64,000 nucleotides of DNA, taken from positions 4,624,341-4,688,340 of the forward strand of contig NZ_CP074126.1 in NCBI RefSeq assembly GCF_018282095.1. The letters run 5' to 3'. The notes beneath the pieces are model-generated. The model ran no database searches. It was given only the letters and a program-made list of their open reading frames with translations, and had not been told where the DNA came from. This document shows, piece after piece, positions 45,604 to 54,618 of the stretch. This DNA is from Pseudovibrio brasiliensis. GTDB taxonomy: Bacteria; Pseudomonadota; Alphaproteobacteria; Rhizobiales; Stappiaceae. The translations under genes were made by a program, and so were the position numbers. Position 1 is the first letter of the stretch. Each line of letters begins with the position of its first letter.

Positions 45604-45798
45604 AACCTGCAGTTTCCTGATCTTCTATCAGCATACTTTATCTCTGATTTTGAGCGAGCTTTTCCATGGAACATGCATCAACAGATAGTGCAGAGGCTCC
45701 ACTACCCGATCATGCCCACCGCAGAAGATATCCAGCAAGGCAAAGACCCGGCACTGGCACTTGTACAACAGCTACTGGCTAAAACCGTCACCGCTTAA
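45604..45798 (+). pseudogene. Decayed gene end, possibly of an S41-type peptidase
   Basis: The plus frame that ends with TAA at 45796-45798 is open for about 117 codons, but the first ATG in it is at 45673. The last 60 residues read like a protein end: Y-F-I-S-D-F-E-R-A-F-P-W-N, then P-T-A-E-D-I-Q-Q-G-K-D-P-A-L. The latter resembles the C-terminus of S41 peptidases (T-x-E-D-x-x-x-G-x-D-P-x-L). The rest of such a gene is absent. A 41-residue gene from the ATG at 45673 is the alternative. The frame runs through the cpdR terminator, which argues against a full gene. Confidence 0.35.
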
Positions 45799-46418
45799 CT
45801 CGTGTCCTTTGGCCGCTTCTCATAAAACTCGAGAGTATGCAGGCTCATATCGGCGTACTCGAAGAGCATCTCGCGGGAGAAGCCACGGCGCACGAGCACG
45901 TAGAGCCCTTCAATGATCATCACATAAAAGATCAGCAGCTTCTCAATGTCATCAGGGTCTCTCAGCTCACTTTTCAGATCAATGAACTTCAACCGAAAGT
46001 GCTTGACGCCTTCTTGATAATACATCGCGAACTTGGCCAGCAGCTCCTCATCAAACAACGTCATGTTGTCCAGCACACAAAACTTATCAGCATGCCTGCT
46101 CTCACGATGGTTTATGCAGATATCGATGAACTCATAAAGCACCGCCTCAACAGCAGCGCGCAGATTGGAATGCAGGGAGATTGTGCTCTTCAGCTCGGCA
46201 AACACGCTGTTGAGCCACCACATCAGTATCGCCGCACAGAAGTCATGCTTGGTGGAAAAGTGCTCCTCCACATAAGCTCGATGTGGGCCACACGCCTGAT
46301 AGAAATCCTCCATGGAGCAAGCTTCCAGCCCCTTGAGCACAAACACCCGGATGCAGTCGTCCATCACGTCTTCAATGATGTGCGCCAGAACTTCAGGTTT
46401 GCATGGGTCTGTGCTCAT
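45795..46418 (-). CDS. TetR-like transcriptional regulator
   Basis: The 207-residue all-alpha protein has a weak TetR-type N-terminal domain: V-F-V-L-K-G-L-E-A-C-S-M-E-D-F-Y-Q-A-C-G-P-H-R-A-Y-V-E-E-H-F-S-T-K-H-D-F. It keeps the F-x-x-G helix 1 end and the H-F-x-x-K-x-x-F turn. The recognition helix is atypical (C-G-P-H-R-A-Y). The ligand domain is Cys-, Phe- and Met-rich. The ATG at 46418 gives the normal TetR length; the frame is open to 46475. Its target is unknown. Confidence 0.75.
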   Translation of the reverse strand: MSTDPCKPEVLAHIIEDVMDDCIRVFVLKGLEACSMEDFYQACGPHRAYVEEHFSTKHDFCAAILMWWLNSVFAELKSTISLHSNLRAAVEAVLYEFIDICINHRESRHADKFCVLDNMTLFDEELLAKFAMYYQEGVKHFRLKFIDLKSELRDPDDIEKLLIFYVMIIEGLYVLVRRGFSREMLFEYADMSLHTLEFYEKRPKDTS

Positions 46419-46549
46419 GGAGCGAAGTATAGGAACTAAAGCAGGCACCACAATGAAGGAGCCGCCAAATGGCAAAGAAAACCAGAAGGACCAGCATCGA
46501 GGTCAATCCAGTTTTCTAAGCATTCATTAAAGCATCCCGAAGCCGCCAA

Positions 46550-49195
46550 TCAGTAGCGCTTCATCAGCCGTTCCAGATACTCCAGCTCAAGCTGCGGACG
46601 GTCAGGATCAGAAAGCCTGCGACGCAGTTCTTCCAGAATACGCCGCGCCCGTTGAACCTCAATCTCATCAGGCACTTTTACCTGGCTACCAAACTCCGGA
46701 CCTTCCACACGGCGCATACGCCCCAGCGGGTCTTCATTAAGCGGTGAATTGGTTGCCTGCCCTCGTCCACCAGATTGTCCGGCAAGCTGCTCTGCGAGCT
46801 GCTGAGCGCCTTTGCGCAGGGATTCCAGAGCCTGACTCTGCTCAGAAACAGCTTCTTCAGCCTGCTGAGCTCCCAACGCTTCCCCGGCATCCTCCATGGA
46901 GTTGCCTGCACTATCCAGATCCTTGCTCGGCTTGGCGCCACTATTGGCCATCTTATCTAGCAGTTTCTGCAGGTCGTCAGAAAGGTTACGTTGCTGCTGC
47001 TGCAAATCACGGAAGGCTTGCTGCGCCTCCTCATTGGTCATCTCACCACCCTGACCACGCTTGTTCTGCTGCTCATTGCGCTGACCGGGCCGACGCTGCT
47101 GGCTGTCCGGATCAAACCGGTGCGTCTCATCCATCAGATTGCGCTGCTTCTGGATCATCTCGCCAAGATCTTCCAGTGCCTGCAACATCTCCTGCTGCTG
47201 TTGGCTTGGCGCCTGTTGCTGCTGCTGCGCGTTCTGCATGTTCTCCAGCATCTGCTGCATTTGCGCCAGCAGTTCGCGAGCAGCTTCCAAAGAGCCGGTT
47301 TTCGCCAGCTCTTCCATGCGGCGCAGCATGTCATCCAGATCGCGAGGCGTGATCTGCTGGGAGTTCTCATCCATCGGCATCTGACCAAGCTGCTGCGGGT
47401 TCTCGCGCATCTGTTGGGCCATGGATTTCAGGTAATCATCCAGTGCCTTGCGCAAATCACTCATCAGCTCAGCAATTTCCTGCTCCGAAGCACCCTGCTC
47501 CAGAGCCCGCCGCAAGGCTTCCTGCGCCTCACGCAAAGCCCGCTCAGCTGCAGATAAGCCGCCATCCTCAATGGTCAGCGCCACATTCCAAAGCACGTCC
47601 AGCATGTCCGTCAGCTGCTCATCGGTCTTGGCGGCAACCAACTCGGCATAGGCAAAGCGCAGCGGTAGATAAGAACCTGCATCATCGATGAACCGCTCCG
47701 GCGCTATCATCAGCATGTCCAGCGCATCCACCACCTGAGGGTAGCTCTCAACATTCATCGCCAGATTACGGCGCTGCTCCACTACAGCACGGGCCAACGG
47801 CTTGTTGAACCGGCGCTCCGGCAGTTTGATGTAAACCGGCTGCGAGCGGCCTTCCTGTTCAGCCTCATCCCGGGCAACCAACACAAGCGCCACTTCCGAC
47901 CCAGCCCATGGATGTGCGGTCAGATCCTGAAAAGTCTGCCCAACCGCCATCTTGGAGTCTTTTGGTGGCAGGCTCAGATTAAACCGCGGCGCCTCCACCA
48001 GAGAGCGGCCCTGTACTTCATCATCCCCGCGCTGAACCTTCTCCATGATCGCTTCGGCAGAGACCACGCGGTAATCATCCTGCACCAGATAAGTCAGCTT
48101 CAAACTGCCGGAAAGCTGCTCTTCGGGGTCATCAAACAACCGAATGCGCGGCGGTAAATCGGGACGAATGGCGATCTTCCAGGAGTAGGTCGGCGAGTCA
48201 TCCTGCAAAATCTGCAGACGTCCGCTTGAGTTCAGCGGAAAGCGCCATTCCGTCGTTTTCAGCTCTTCAGAACCTTCACCGGCACCGGATTGCACCCGTT
48301 CCGGTTCCAAAACTTCATGACCACGAGAGGAGAAATAGATAACCGAGAAATCGCCCGTCCCCTGCGCCCGAACCAGCACTTCACTGCCACTGGCAATGGA
48401 GAGTGCATCTCGGGAATCCCTTAGCTGATTGGCATCCCCGCTTAGGAACACAGGCGCTTCACCTGTATAAGCCGGTGGTGTCACCCACGCATCAATACGC
48501 GCAGGCAGAACGCTGCCCACGCCCTGAGTCTGAAACGGCGCTAACAGGCTGGACCAACGGTTCGCATCCGAAACAGAATAGCCAACCACCAGCAACATAA
48601 CGGCAAAAACCCGCAGAGCATAAGGATCTTTGGTAAAACCACGCGGATTAACACCGCCAACACGCAGGTTCTTCAGCCGCTCACGCAACCTTTTCTGATG
48701 GGCAGACCAAAGCGCCAGTGCTTCCTCATCATCCATCCCGGTTGCCTGCTCATCTTTGTAAGAGAGCAAAGGCCGGTGTGGCAGATCACTGGCAAGCTCA
48801 ACCTTGCGTAGTCCCTCCGCCTCACTGGGCAGCCTGAGACGTAAAAGCGGGTAGCAACTCCAGATGAAAACAGCGAGAAACAGGATGGAAGCAAAAGCAG
48901 AGCCATAAAACCCAAGCAGCTGCCACAGCCCTAAAAAGCTGACAGCCACATACAGACAGGCAACAATAAGCGGCATCTGAATGGCAGGCCAGAACCGCTC
49001 CCAAAACAAATAAAGCCGCGCTTTAAAAGCCAGCCTTTTCAATCGATAGGGTAATCTTTGAGAAAACAGGGACTGCCACAGGCCGGATGCCACGGAGCCA
49101 TCGCCATAATGCTTCTTATGCTCTCGCAATTCACTTGCTGAAGCTATGGCATTCTTTAGGTTTTTATTGCCGCCATTCTCATTCTGATGGGTCAC
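46550..49195 (-). CDS. TIGR02302/DUF4175 family membrane protein
   Basis: The 881-residue protein is an alphaproteobacterial DUF4175 member. Its basic N-tail is followed by two membrane helices (about residues 70-115) and a third near 195, then a periplasmic beta-rich domain (210-470). A long coiled-coil, Gln-rich C-region (about 480-800) contains Q-Q-Q-Q-Q, Q-Q-Q-Q-R-N-L and similar runs. The end is basic, R-R-R-L-S-D-P-D-R-P. Function is unknown. It is the first gene downstream of lysA on this strand, with a gap of about 96 bases. Confidence 0.87.
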   Translation of the reverse strand: MTHQNENGGNKNLKNAIASASELREHKKHYGDGSVASGLWQSLFSQRLPYRLKRLAFKARLYLFWERFWPAIQMPLIVACLYVAVSFLGLWQLLGFYGSAFASILFLAVFIWSCYPLLRLRLPSEAEGLRKVELASDLPHRPLLSYKDEQATGMDDEEALALWSAHQKRLRERLKNLRVGGVNPRGFTKDPYALRVFAVMLLVVGYSVSDANRWSSLLAPFQTQGVGSVLPARIDAWVTPPAYTGEAPVFLSGDANQLRDSRDALSIASGSEVLVRAQGTGDFSVIYFSSRGHEVLEPERVQSGAGEGSEELKTTEWRFPLNSSGRLQILQDDSPTYSWKIAIRPDLPPRIRLFDDPEEQLSGSLKLTYLVQDDYRVVSAEAIMEKVQRGDDEVQGRSLVEAPRFNLSLPPKDSKMAVGQTFQDLTAHPWAGSEVALVLVARDEAEQEGRSQPVYIKLPERRFNKPLARAVVEQRRNLAMNVESYPQVVDALDMLMIAPERFIDDAGSYLPLRFAYAELVAAKTDEQLTDMLDVLWNVALTIEDGGLSAAERALREAQEALRRALEQGASEQEIAELMSDLRKALDDYLKSMAQQMRENPQQLGQMPMDENSQQITPRDLDDMLRRMEELAKTGSLEAARELLAQMQQMLENMQNAQQQQQAPSQQQQEMLQALEDLGEMIQKQRNLMDETHRFDPDSQQRRPGQRNEQQNKRGQGGEMTNEEAQQAFRDLQQQQRNLSDDLQKLLDKMANSGAKPSKDLDSAGNSMEDAGEALGAQQAEEAVSEQSQALESLRKGAQQLAEQLAGQSGGRGQATNSPLNEDPLGRMRRVEGPEFGSQVKVPDEIEVQRARRILEELRRRLSDPDRPQLELEYLERLMKRY

Positions 49196-49291
49196 ATAGG
49201 CCTCGCTAATCGCCGCCTGCTTTTTCTTTTGAGCATACGGCGATTAACGTAGATCAGCAATCTGGCAAACCTAAGGGGCTTTCAAACAGAG

Positions 49292-50563
49292 TTAAGCCTT
49301 TTCAACCCAGTTCGGCACAACGTCTTGATTTAGTAACTCATCGTAGCTTGGGCGCTGACGGATGATCGCAAACTTGTCGCCATCAACCAAAACTTCAGGC
49401 ACCAGAAGGCGGGTGTTGTACGTGCCGGATTGTGTCGCACCGTAAGCACCACAGGAATAAACCGCCAGCAGGTCGCCTTCCTCAAACTTCGGCATTTCAC
49501 GGTCACGAGCCAGATAGTCACCGGTTTCACAAACAGGGCCAACAATGTCCGCCACCATCTGCTCACCGTTCTGACGCTCTTCGCTCACCGCGCCAATGTC
49601 ATGGTGTGCCTCATAAAGGGTCGGGCGGATCAGATCGTTCATCGCAGCATCCACGATGACGAAATTCTTCGCTTCACCTTCTTTACGGTAAATCGTTTCG
49701 GTTACGAGAATACCGGCGTTTCCTGCAATCAAACGGCCAGGTTCGGTAATCAGCGTAACGCCAAGGCGCTCAATGTGTTCACGAACAATCTTTGCATATT
49801 CCGTTGGCAGCGGCGCTTCAATTCCGCCTCCGTAAGGAATGCCCAGACCACCACCCACATCAAGATGCTCGATCTCAATGCCATCTTCGCGCAGCAGGCC
49901 AATCAGCTCGCCCAGTACAACAATTGCACTCTCAAACGGCTCAAGCTCGGTAATCTGAGACCCGATATGCATGTCCATACCGGTAACTTTCAGGCCCGGC
50001 AGCTTTGCCGCTTCATTGTAAACGGCGCGCGCTCGGTCCCACGGAATACCGAACTTGTTCTCGGCCTTACCGGTAGAGATCTTGGCATGGGTCTTCGCAT
50101 CAACGTCCGGATTGATGCGCAGAGAAATTGGCGCAACCTTGCCCATCTCAGAAGCAACTTCGGAAAGACGCTTCAGCTCAGGCTCGGATTCCACGTTGAA
50201 GCACAGGATGCCTGCGTTCAGTGCAAAGCGCATTTCCTGACGGGTCTTGCCAACGCCAGAGAACACAATCTTGTTCGCAGGAATGCCCGCTTTCAGTGCG
50301 CGGCGCAGTTCCCCTTCAGAAACAACATCTGCACCAGCACCAAGCTTTGCCAGCACCGTCAGAATGGCGATATTGGAGTTCGCCTTCATTGCATAACAGG
50401 TCAGATGATCTATTCCATCAAACGCACCATCAAAAACCTTGAAGTGACGCTCAAAGGTTGCGCGGGAATAGCAGTAAAATGGGGTTCCAACTTCCGCTGC
50501 AATTTCAGTCAGCGCAACGTCTTCAGCGTGAAGCACGCCATCCTTGAACTCAAAGTAATGCAA
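49292..50563 (-). CDS. lysA: Diaminopimelate decarboxylase
   Basis: The 423-residue PLP enzyme has the Schiff-base Lys in C-Y-A-M-K-A-N-S-N, the phosphate loop G-G-G-L-G-I-P-Y and the second-subunit Cys in V-C-E-T-G-D-Y-L. It converts meso-diaminopimelate to lysine. The gene order argH-lptM-lysA is conserved in proteobacteria, and all three run the same way here. Confidence 0.96.
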   Translation of the reverse strand: MHYFEFKDGVLHAEDVALTEIAAEVGTPFYCYSRATFERHFKVFDGAFDGIDHLTCYAMKANSNIAILTVLAKLGAGADVVSEGELRRALKAGIPANKIVFSGVGKTRQEMRFALNAGILCFNVESEPELKRLSEVASEMGKVAPISLRINPDVDAKTHAKISTGKAENKFGIPWDRARAVYNEAAKLPGLKVTGMDMHIGSQITELEPFESAIVVLGELIGLLREDGIEIEHLDVGGGLGIPYGGGIEAPLPTEYAKIVREHIERLGVTLITEPGRLIAGNAGILVTETIYRKEGEAKNFVIVDAAMNDLIRPTLYEAHHDIGAVSEERQNGEQMVADIVGPVCETGDYLARDREMPKFEEGDLLAVYSCGAYGATQSGTYNTRLLVPEVLVDGDKFAIIRQRPSYDELLNQDVVPNWVEKA

Positions 50564-50611
50564 TGTAGGTCCTCTGCGCTGGCTCTGCCCTGACGGGCTT
50601 AGCGAACCAGT

Positions 50612-50866
50612 CTAAAAATTGAAGTCTGGATCATCTTCGTCCGCACCGATCAGCGGATCAAGAAACAGACTTTCGTCCTTTTCATCCGGAATCTGCGGCG
50701 CAGGAGCATCATTCAGGGGTGGCGGTGCACCATCTGCAGTCGCCCGAGCTTGGCTTGGCGTTTCCAAACTGCCTTTACGCCCACAAGCGGAAACACTCAG
50801 ACCGAGTGCAACAATTGTGAGGCCAATCAAAAGCTTGGAACTACGGCTTTTTGTAATGTCTTTCAT
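50612..50866 (-). CDS. lptM: LptM-like small lipoprotein
   Basis: The 84-residue lipoprotein has a signal peptide and lipobox L-S-V-S-A-C-G-R-K-G-S-L-E. The C-G-R-K/Q-G motif right after the lipid Cys is the LptM mark. LptM helps the LptDE translocon to mature. The rest is disordered, Pro/Asp-rich. It lies between argH and lysA as in many genomes. The ATG at 50866 is chosen; an in-frame start at 50881 adds five residues. Confidence 0.85.
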   Translation of the reverse strand: MKDITKSRSSKLLIGLTIVALGLSVSACGRKGSLETPSQARATADGAPPPLNDAPAPQIPDEKDESLFLDPLIGADEDDPDFNF

Positions 50867-51020
50867 GCCTTGCGAGCTCATGTTTTCTCTGCTCCAATCT
50901 GGATGATCTTACCAAACCAGAAATTCGACCTAATGACTGACTCGGACGAACCCGAGCCCACTCTAAGTTTTATTTCTGCACCGTAACAACGGTGACTGCA
51001 AGATCATCCATGGAACAGAC

Positions 51021-52421
51021 TTACTTTTCCGTCTTCTGCTCACGCTCAAGCTGCTTCAGCCAACGGCGGGATTGCTTGCGCACATTCACCGGGCTGGTGC
51101 CCCCATAAGAGACACGGCTGCGAACAGATTTATCAACGGAAAGAACGCTGTAGACATCGTCAGTGATCTTCGACTCAACGCTCTGCATCTCTTCCAATGT
51201 CAGGCGATGCAGGTCCACGCCCTTATCGACAGCCATCTTAACAAGTGCACCAGTCACATGGTGAGCATCACGGAATGGCATACCAACCACACGCACACAC
51301 CAGTCAGCCAGATCAGTCGCGGTTGAGTAGCCAGAACCCGCTGCTTTCTTCAGCGTTTTCACATTCGGCTCAAGGTCACGCATCATGCCAGTCATAGCTG
51401 CCAGCGCCAGAGACAGGTTTGGCAGAGCGTCAAACGCCTGCTCTTTGTCTTCCTGCATGTCTTTGGAATAGGTCAGCGGCAGACCCTTCATCATCACGAG
51501 AAGAGAATTCAGCGCGCCATAGATACGGCCAGTTTTCGCGCGGATCAGCTCAGCTGCATCCGGGTTCTTCTTCTGTGGCATGATGGAAGAACCGGTCGAG
51601 AACTTGTCGGAAAGCTTGATGAAACCGAACTGAGCAGAACACCAGATCACGATTTCCTCTGCCAAACGAGACAGGTGCATCGCACAGATGGAGGCATCCG
51701 CCAGCGCTTCAATCGCAAAGTCACGGTCAGAAACACCATCCAGAGAGTTCGCTGTTGGACGGTCAAAACCCAGAGAAGCCGCAGTCATCTCACGGTCAAT
51801 CGGGAAGGATGTACCAGCCAGCGCCGCACAGCCCAGTGGGCTCTCATTCATACGCGCACGCGCATCTTGCAGGCGGGAGCGGTCACGAGAGAACATTTCA
51901 ACATAAGCCATCAGATGGTGACCAAAAGTCACCGGCTGCGCAGACTGCAAGTGTGTAAAGCCCGGCATCACAACGGCAGCGTGCTCTTCAGCCTTTTCAG
52001 CGAGAGCCTGCATCAGGTCTGTCACCTGTGCCTCAAGATCGTCCAAAGAGTCGCGTACCCAAAGACGGAAATCTGTGGCAACTTGGTCGTTACGTGAACG
52101 AGCTGTATGAAGACGGCCAGCGGTCGGGCCAATCAGTTCTGCCAGACGCGCTTCGATATTCATGTGAATGTCTTCAAGCGCACGGGAGAAGGTAAACGTG
52201 CCTTCCTCGATCTCTGACAGAATTGTGTCTAGACCCTGAGCTATCTTTTCGGCATCTTCTGCGCTAACGATGCCCTGTGCAGCCAACATGCTAACATGAG
52301 CCTTGGATCCGGCTATGTCTTGTCGGTAGAGCTTACGATCAAAATCGATGGAAGCATTGATCTCTTCCATGATTGCATCTGGCCCTTCCGCAAAACGGCC
52401 CCCCCACATGCGGTTGCTCAT
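51021..52421 (-). CDS. argH: Argininosuccinate lyase
   Basis: The 466-residue enzyme has M-W-G-G-R-F-A-E-G at the start, the S-R-N-D-Q-V-A block and the superfamily signature [12 protein letters not shown]. It splits argininosuccinate to arginine and fumarate. The start taken is the ATG at 52421, six bases after GAGG; the alternative at 52433 has no site. It is divergent from tlpA with only 29 bases between. Confidence 0.97.
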   Translation of the reverse strand: MSNRMWGGRFAEGPDAIMEEINASIDFDRKLYRQDIAGSKAHVSMLAAQGIVSAEDAEKIAQGLDTILSEIEEGTFTFSRALEDIHMNIEARLAELIGPTAGRLHTARSRNDQVATDFRLWVRDSLDDLEAQVTDLMQALAEKAEEHAAVVMPGFTHLQSAQPVTFGHHLMAYVEMFSRDRSRLQDARARMNESPLGCAALAGTSFPIDREMTAASLGFDRPTANSLDGVSDRDFAIEALADASICAMHLSRLAEEIVIWCSAQFGFIKLSDKFSTGSSIMPQKKNPDAAELIRAKTGRIYGALNSLLVMMKGLPLTYSKDMQEDKEQAFDALPNLSLALAAMTGMMRDLEPNVKTLKKAAGSGYSTATDLADWCVRVVGMPFRDAHHVTGALVKMAVDKGVDLHRLTLEEMQSVESKITDDVYSVLSVDKSVRSRVSYGGTSPVNVRKQSRRWLKQLEREQKTEK

Positions 52422-52450
52422 GTCTAGCCTCATTATGATTTGGGTTTAAT

Positions 52451-53134
52451 ATGAAGAAACTGACAGTTACCGGAAAGTTCGGCCTCGGAAAAGGGCTTAT
52501 TGCAGCATTAGCTGGATTTGTCGTCGTAGGCGGAGCTGTATGGGCGCTTAATCAGCAAAAAAGTGAGGATCCACAAGCCCTCGCCTGCTCTTCTTCAATG
52601 AATACCGCAAAAAATCTCAAGGGTTTGACCACAGGCGAAGTCGCCGCTTTTCTGCCTGCTGAGAAGCCTCTGAATCTGTCTGAGCTGAAATTCAACGATG
52701 CAGATGGCAACCTCATCACCATGGCGGATCTGAAGGGCACCAAACTACTCAACCTCTGGGCCACATGGTGCGCCCCTTGCCGCAAAGAAATGCCTCACTT
52801 GGACAAACTGCAGCGTGAAGCCGGCAACGAAGAGTTCAACGTCATCGCTGTGAACATGGACCGCGGCGAGAACAATCCAAAACCGCTGAAGTTCCTGAAT
52901 GATATCGGCGTGAAGGATCTGGCCTACTTCTCAGACCACACCATGAAGACCTTCAACGACCTGCGCACCAAGGGTAAAGCCCCTGGCTTGCCAAGCACGA
53001 TCATGATCGGTGAAGACGGCTGCGAAATCGGCACCATGTTCGGGCCCGCCGACTGGGCAGCTCCAGAAGCCTTCACCCTCGTCAACGCCGCACTGGCCGC
53101 ACAAAAAGAACACAAAACCGCTCAGGCAAATTAA
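52451..53134 (+). CDS. tlpA: Membrane-anchored thiol:disulfide protein TlpA
   Basis: The 227-residue protein has one N-terminal membrane helix (about residues 15-33) and a thioredoxin domain with L-N-L-W-A-T-W-C-A-P-C-R-K-E-M-P. Other cysteines lie at about residues 46 (L-A-C-S) and 190 (D-G-C-E), as in TlpA, where they form a structural disulfide. TlpA reduces cytochrome oxidase assembly factors. The divergent argH-tlpA layout is conserved in Hyphomicrobiales. Confidence 0.9.
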   Translation: MKKLTVTGKFGLGKGLIAALAGFVVVGGAVWALNQQKSEDPQALACSSSMNTAKNLKGLTTGEVAAFLPAEKPLNLSELKFNDADGNLITMADLKGTKLLNLWATWCAPCRKEMPHLDKLQREAGNEEFNVIAVNMDRGENNPKPLKFLNDIGVKDLAYFSDHTMKTFNDLRTKGKAPGLPSTIMIGEDGCEIGTMFGPADWAAPEAFTLVNAALAAQKEHKTAQAN

Positions 53135-53219
53135 GAGCTGAAGAGCCTGCCTCAAAATCTCTGGAGCAGGCTCTATCGCATATCGCCAAAAGGCAGACAT
53201 CGCTTTTCGCTTAAAGATA

Positions 53220-53606
53220 CTAACTTACGTTTGTCGTATCAGTCGCGCACACCCGCAACCGATGTCCATCTGGATCAGTCGCAACAAACGTGTAACCAAA
53301 ATCCAGATCAGTGGGCTCCAGAACGATCGGAATACCCTTCTCTTTCCAGAGACTATAAACCTGATCCACCTCTTCCCGGCTCACATCACTCAGTGACAGC
53401 TCAAACCCTCCAAACGATGGCTGAGGTTTCGGATCAATCCCTTGCGCAGATTGTAGCCCAAGAGTGACATCCTCCCCCAAAGAGAACAGAGAAAATTCCT
53501 GAAACCTCTCAATCGGGCCACTTTGCAGAACGTCCGTATAAAACTCGGTGCTTTTCTCAACGTCTTCGACATAGAGAATAACGCTATTGGGCTTAAACAT
53601 GCTCAC
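53220..53606 (-). CDS. VOC-superfamily (glyoxalase/bleomycin-resistance-like) protein
   Basis: The 128-residue protein has a paired beta-alpha-beta-beta-beta fold pattern: N-S-V-I-L-Y-V-E-D-V-E-K-S-T-E-F-Y at the start and F-V-A-T-D-P-D-G-H-R-L-R-V at the end. Metal-ligand residues cannot be assigned with certainty, so its activity is open. It is the first gene on one side of the tesB rearrangement. Confidence 0.82.
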   Translation of the reverse strand: MSMFKPNSVILYVEDVEKSTEFYTDVLQSGPIERFQEFSLFSLGEDVTLGLQSAQGIDPKPQPSFGGFELSLSDVSREEVDQVYSLWKEKGIPIVLEPTDLDFGYTFVATDPDGHRLRVCATDTTNVS

Positions 53607-53688
53607 ACCCCGTTATTTTGAAAATCAAAGAAACAAACAGATTGCTGCAACCTCAGAATAGCCTTTGCACCGAGCAATATCTTTGATC

Positions 53689-54005
53689 TTACCCCTTACC
53701 TGGCACCGGACGATCTCTCATCCGCATCAGGCCTTCCTGAACCGCAGAAGCCACCAACACGCCATCTCGCGTATAAAGGCTGCCACGGCTAAAACCACGG
53801 CCACCAGCTGAGCGTGGGCTATCCTGCGTGTAAAGCAGCCACTCATCAAAGCGGAAGTCGCTGTGGAACCACATGGCGTGGTCCAGACTCGCCACCTGCA
53901 GGTTTGGCACAAACACATTGATGCCATGCGGGAACAGCGCCGTATCCAACAGCGTCATATCCGAAGCATACGCCAGCACGCACTGGTGAATGCGTGGATC
54001 ATCCG
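53689..54005 (-). pseudogene. tesB: Displaced 3' end of tesB
   Basis: These bases code for the last about 105 residues of acyl-CoA thioesterase II, ending P-V-P-G-K-G, and align without gaps with 54619-54935. The reading frame begins at D-D-P-R-I-H-Q-C-V, with unrelated DNA upstream at 54006. There are 21 differences in 316 bases and no difference in the coded protein. The stop is TAA here and TAG in the complete gene. There is no start of its own, so it is not expected to be expressed. Confidence 0.92.
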
Positions 54006-54033
54006 CAATATCAACCTAAGATTCTCGTATTAT

Positions 54034-54091
54034 AAATTGCAACTTTAACGATATTTAGCTAAATATGTCTCGTTTATGTACTTTGCAATTT
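54034..54091 (+). promoter_or_regulatory. yccF promoter region with nested inverted repeats
   Basis: AAATTGCAA (54034-54042) and TTGCAATTT (54083-54091) flank the palindrome ATATTTAGCTAAATAT (54051-54066). TTGCAA at 54037 and TAAATA at 54060 have 17-base spacing, fitting a sigma-70 promoter, so the palindrome covers the spacer and -10 and could be an operator. Confidence 0.5.
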
Positions 54092-54103
54092 AGAGAGTAG
54101 AAC

Positions 54104-54568
54104 ATGCGCTACGCGGGTAATGTTATTTGGTTTATTTTTGGGGGCTGGCTGCTAGCACTAATGTGGCTTCTGTATGGTGTTTTATTTGCGATCACAATTA
54201 TCGGTTTGCCATACACAAAGGCAGCTATTGAAATGGCTAAGCTGTCTGCTTGGCCTTTCGGCAAAGAAGTGGTTCACATCCGTGATCTAGACAACAAAGA
54301 AGCAACGACAACAACTGTGTTATCTGGTGCATTTGGTTTTATCTTCAACATCCTTTGGTTCCCATTTGGCCTTTCACTGTCTCTTGCTTATCTGATCGCT
54401 GGTCTGTTGAACTGCATTACGCTTATTGGTATCCCATTCGGTATCCAAGCATTCAAACTTGCGGGTATTTCACTTTGGCCTGTAGGACGTCGTGTTGTGA
54501 CCACTGAGCTTGCTGAGTTGGTTCGCCAAGATAAAGCTAAAGCAACGCTTGAGAGCTACAGAGCATAA
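54104..54568 (+). CDS. yccF: YccF-family (DUF307) membrane protein, foreign-looking
   Basis: The 154-residue protein has two YccF repeats: N-V-I-W-F-I-F-G-G-W-L-L-A-L near the start and N-I-L-W-F-P-F-G-L-S-L-S-L in the second half, each followed by G-L-P or G-I-P turns and K-L-A-x-x-x-L-W-P-F/V-G. About four membrane segments are predicted by eye. The function of YccF is unknown. Codon use (many TTT, ATT, GTT) differs from nearby genes, and relatives are frequent in gammaproteobacteria such as Vibrio; a foreign source is inferred. It ends before a perfect terminator. Confidence 0.88.
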   Translation: MRYAGNVIWFIFGGWLLALMWLLYGVLFAITIIGLPYTKAAIEMAKLSAWPFGKEVVHIRDLDNKEATTTTVLSGAFGFIFNILWFPFGLSLSLAYLIAGLLNCITLIGIPFGIQAFKLAGISLWPVGRRVVTTELAELVRQDKAKATLESYRA

Positions 54569-54577
54569 TTTTGCTTT

Positions 54578-54609
54578 GATAAAGAGGAGACAAGAAGCTC
54601 CTCTTTATC
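54578..54609 (+). terminator. Rho-independent terminator of yccF
   Basis: GATAAAGAGGAG (54578-54589) pairs perfectly with CTCCTCTTTATC (54598-54609) across ACAAGAAG. It ends ten bases before the tesB stop, so the inserted unit is self-contained. Confidence 0.88.
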
Positions 54610-54618
54610 GCTTTCTAC

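Noticed and set aside
46991-47557. Leu/His-rich plus-strand frames opposite the TIGR02302 gene
   Set aside because: They are the complement of its Gln-rich coiled coil.
49430-50593. 387-codon plus-strand frame opposite lysA
   Set aside because: It covers lysA almost exactly and has no protein-like motif.
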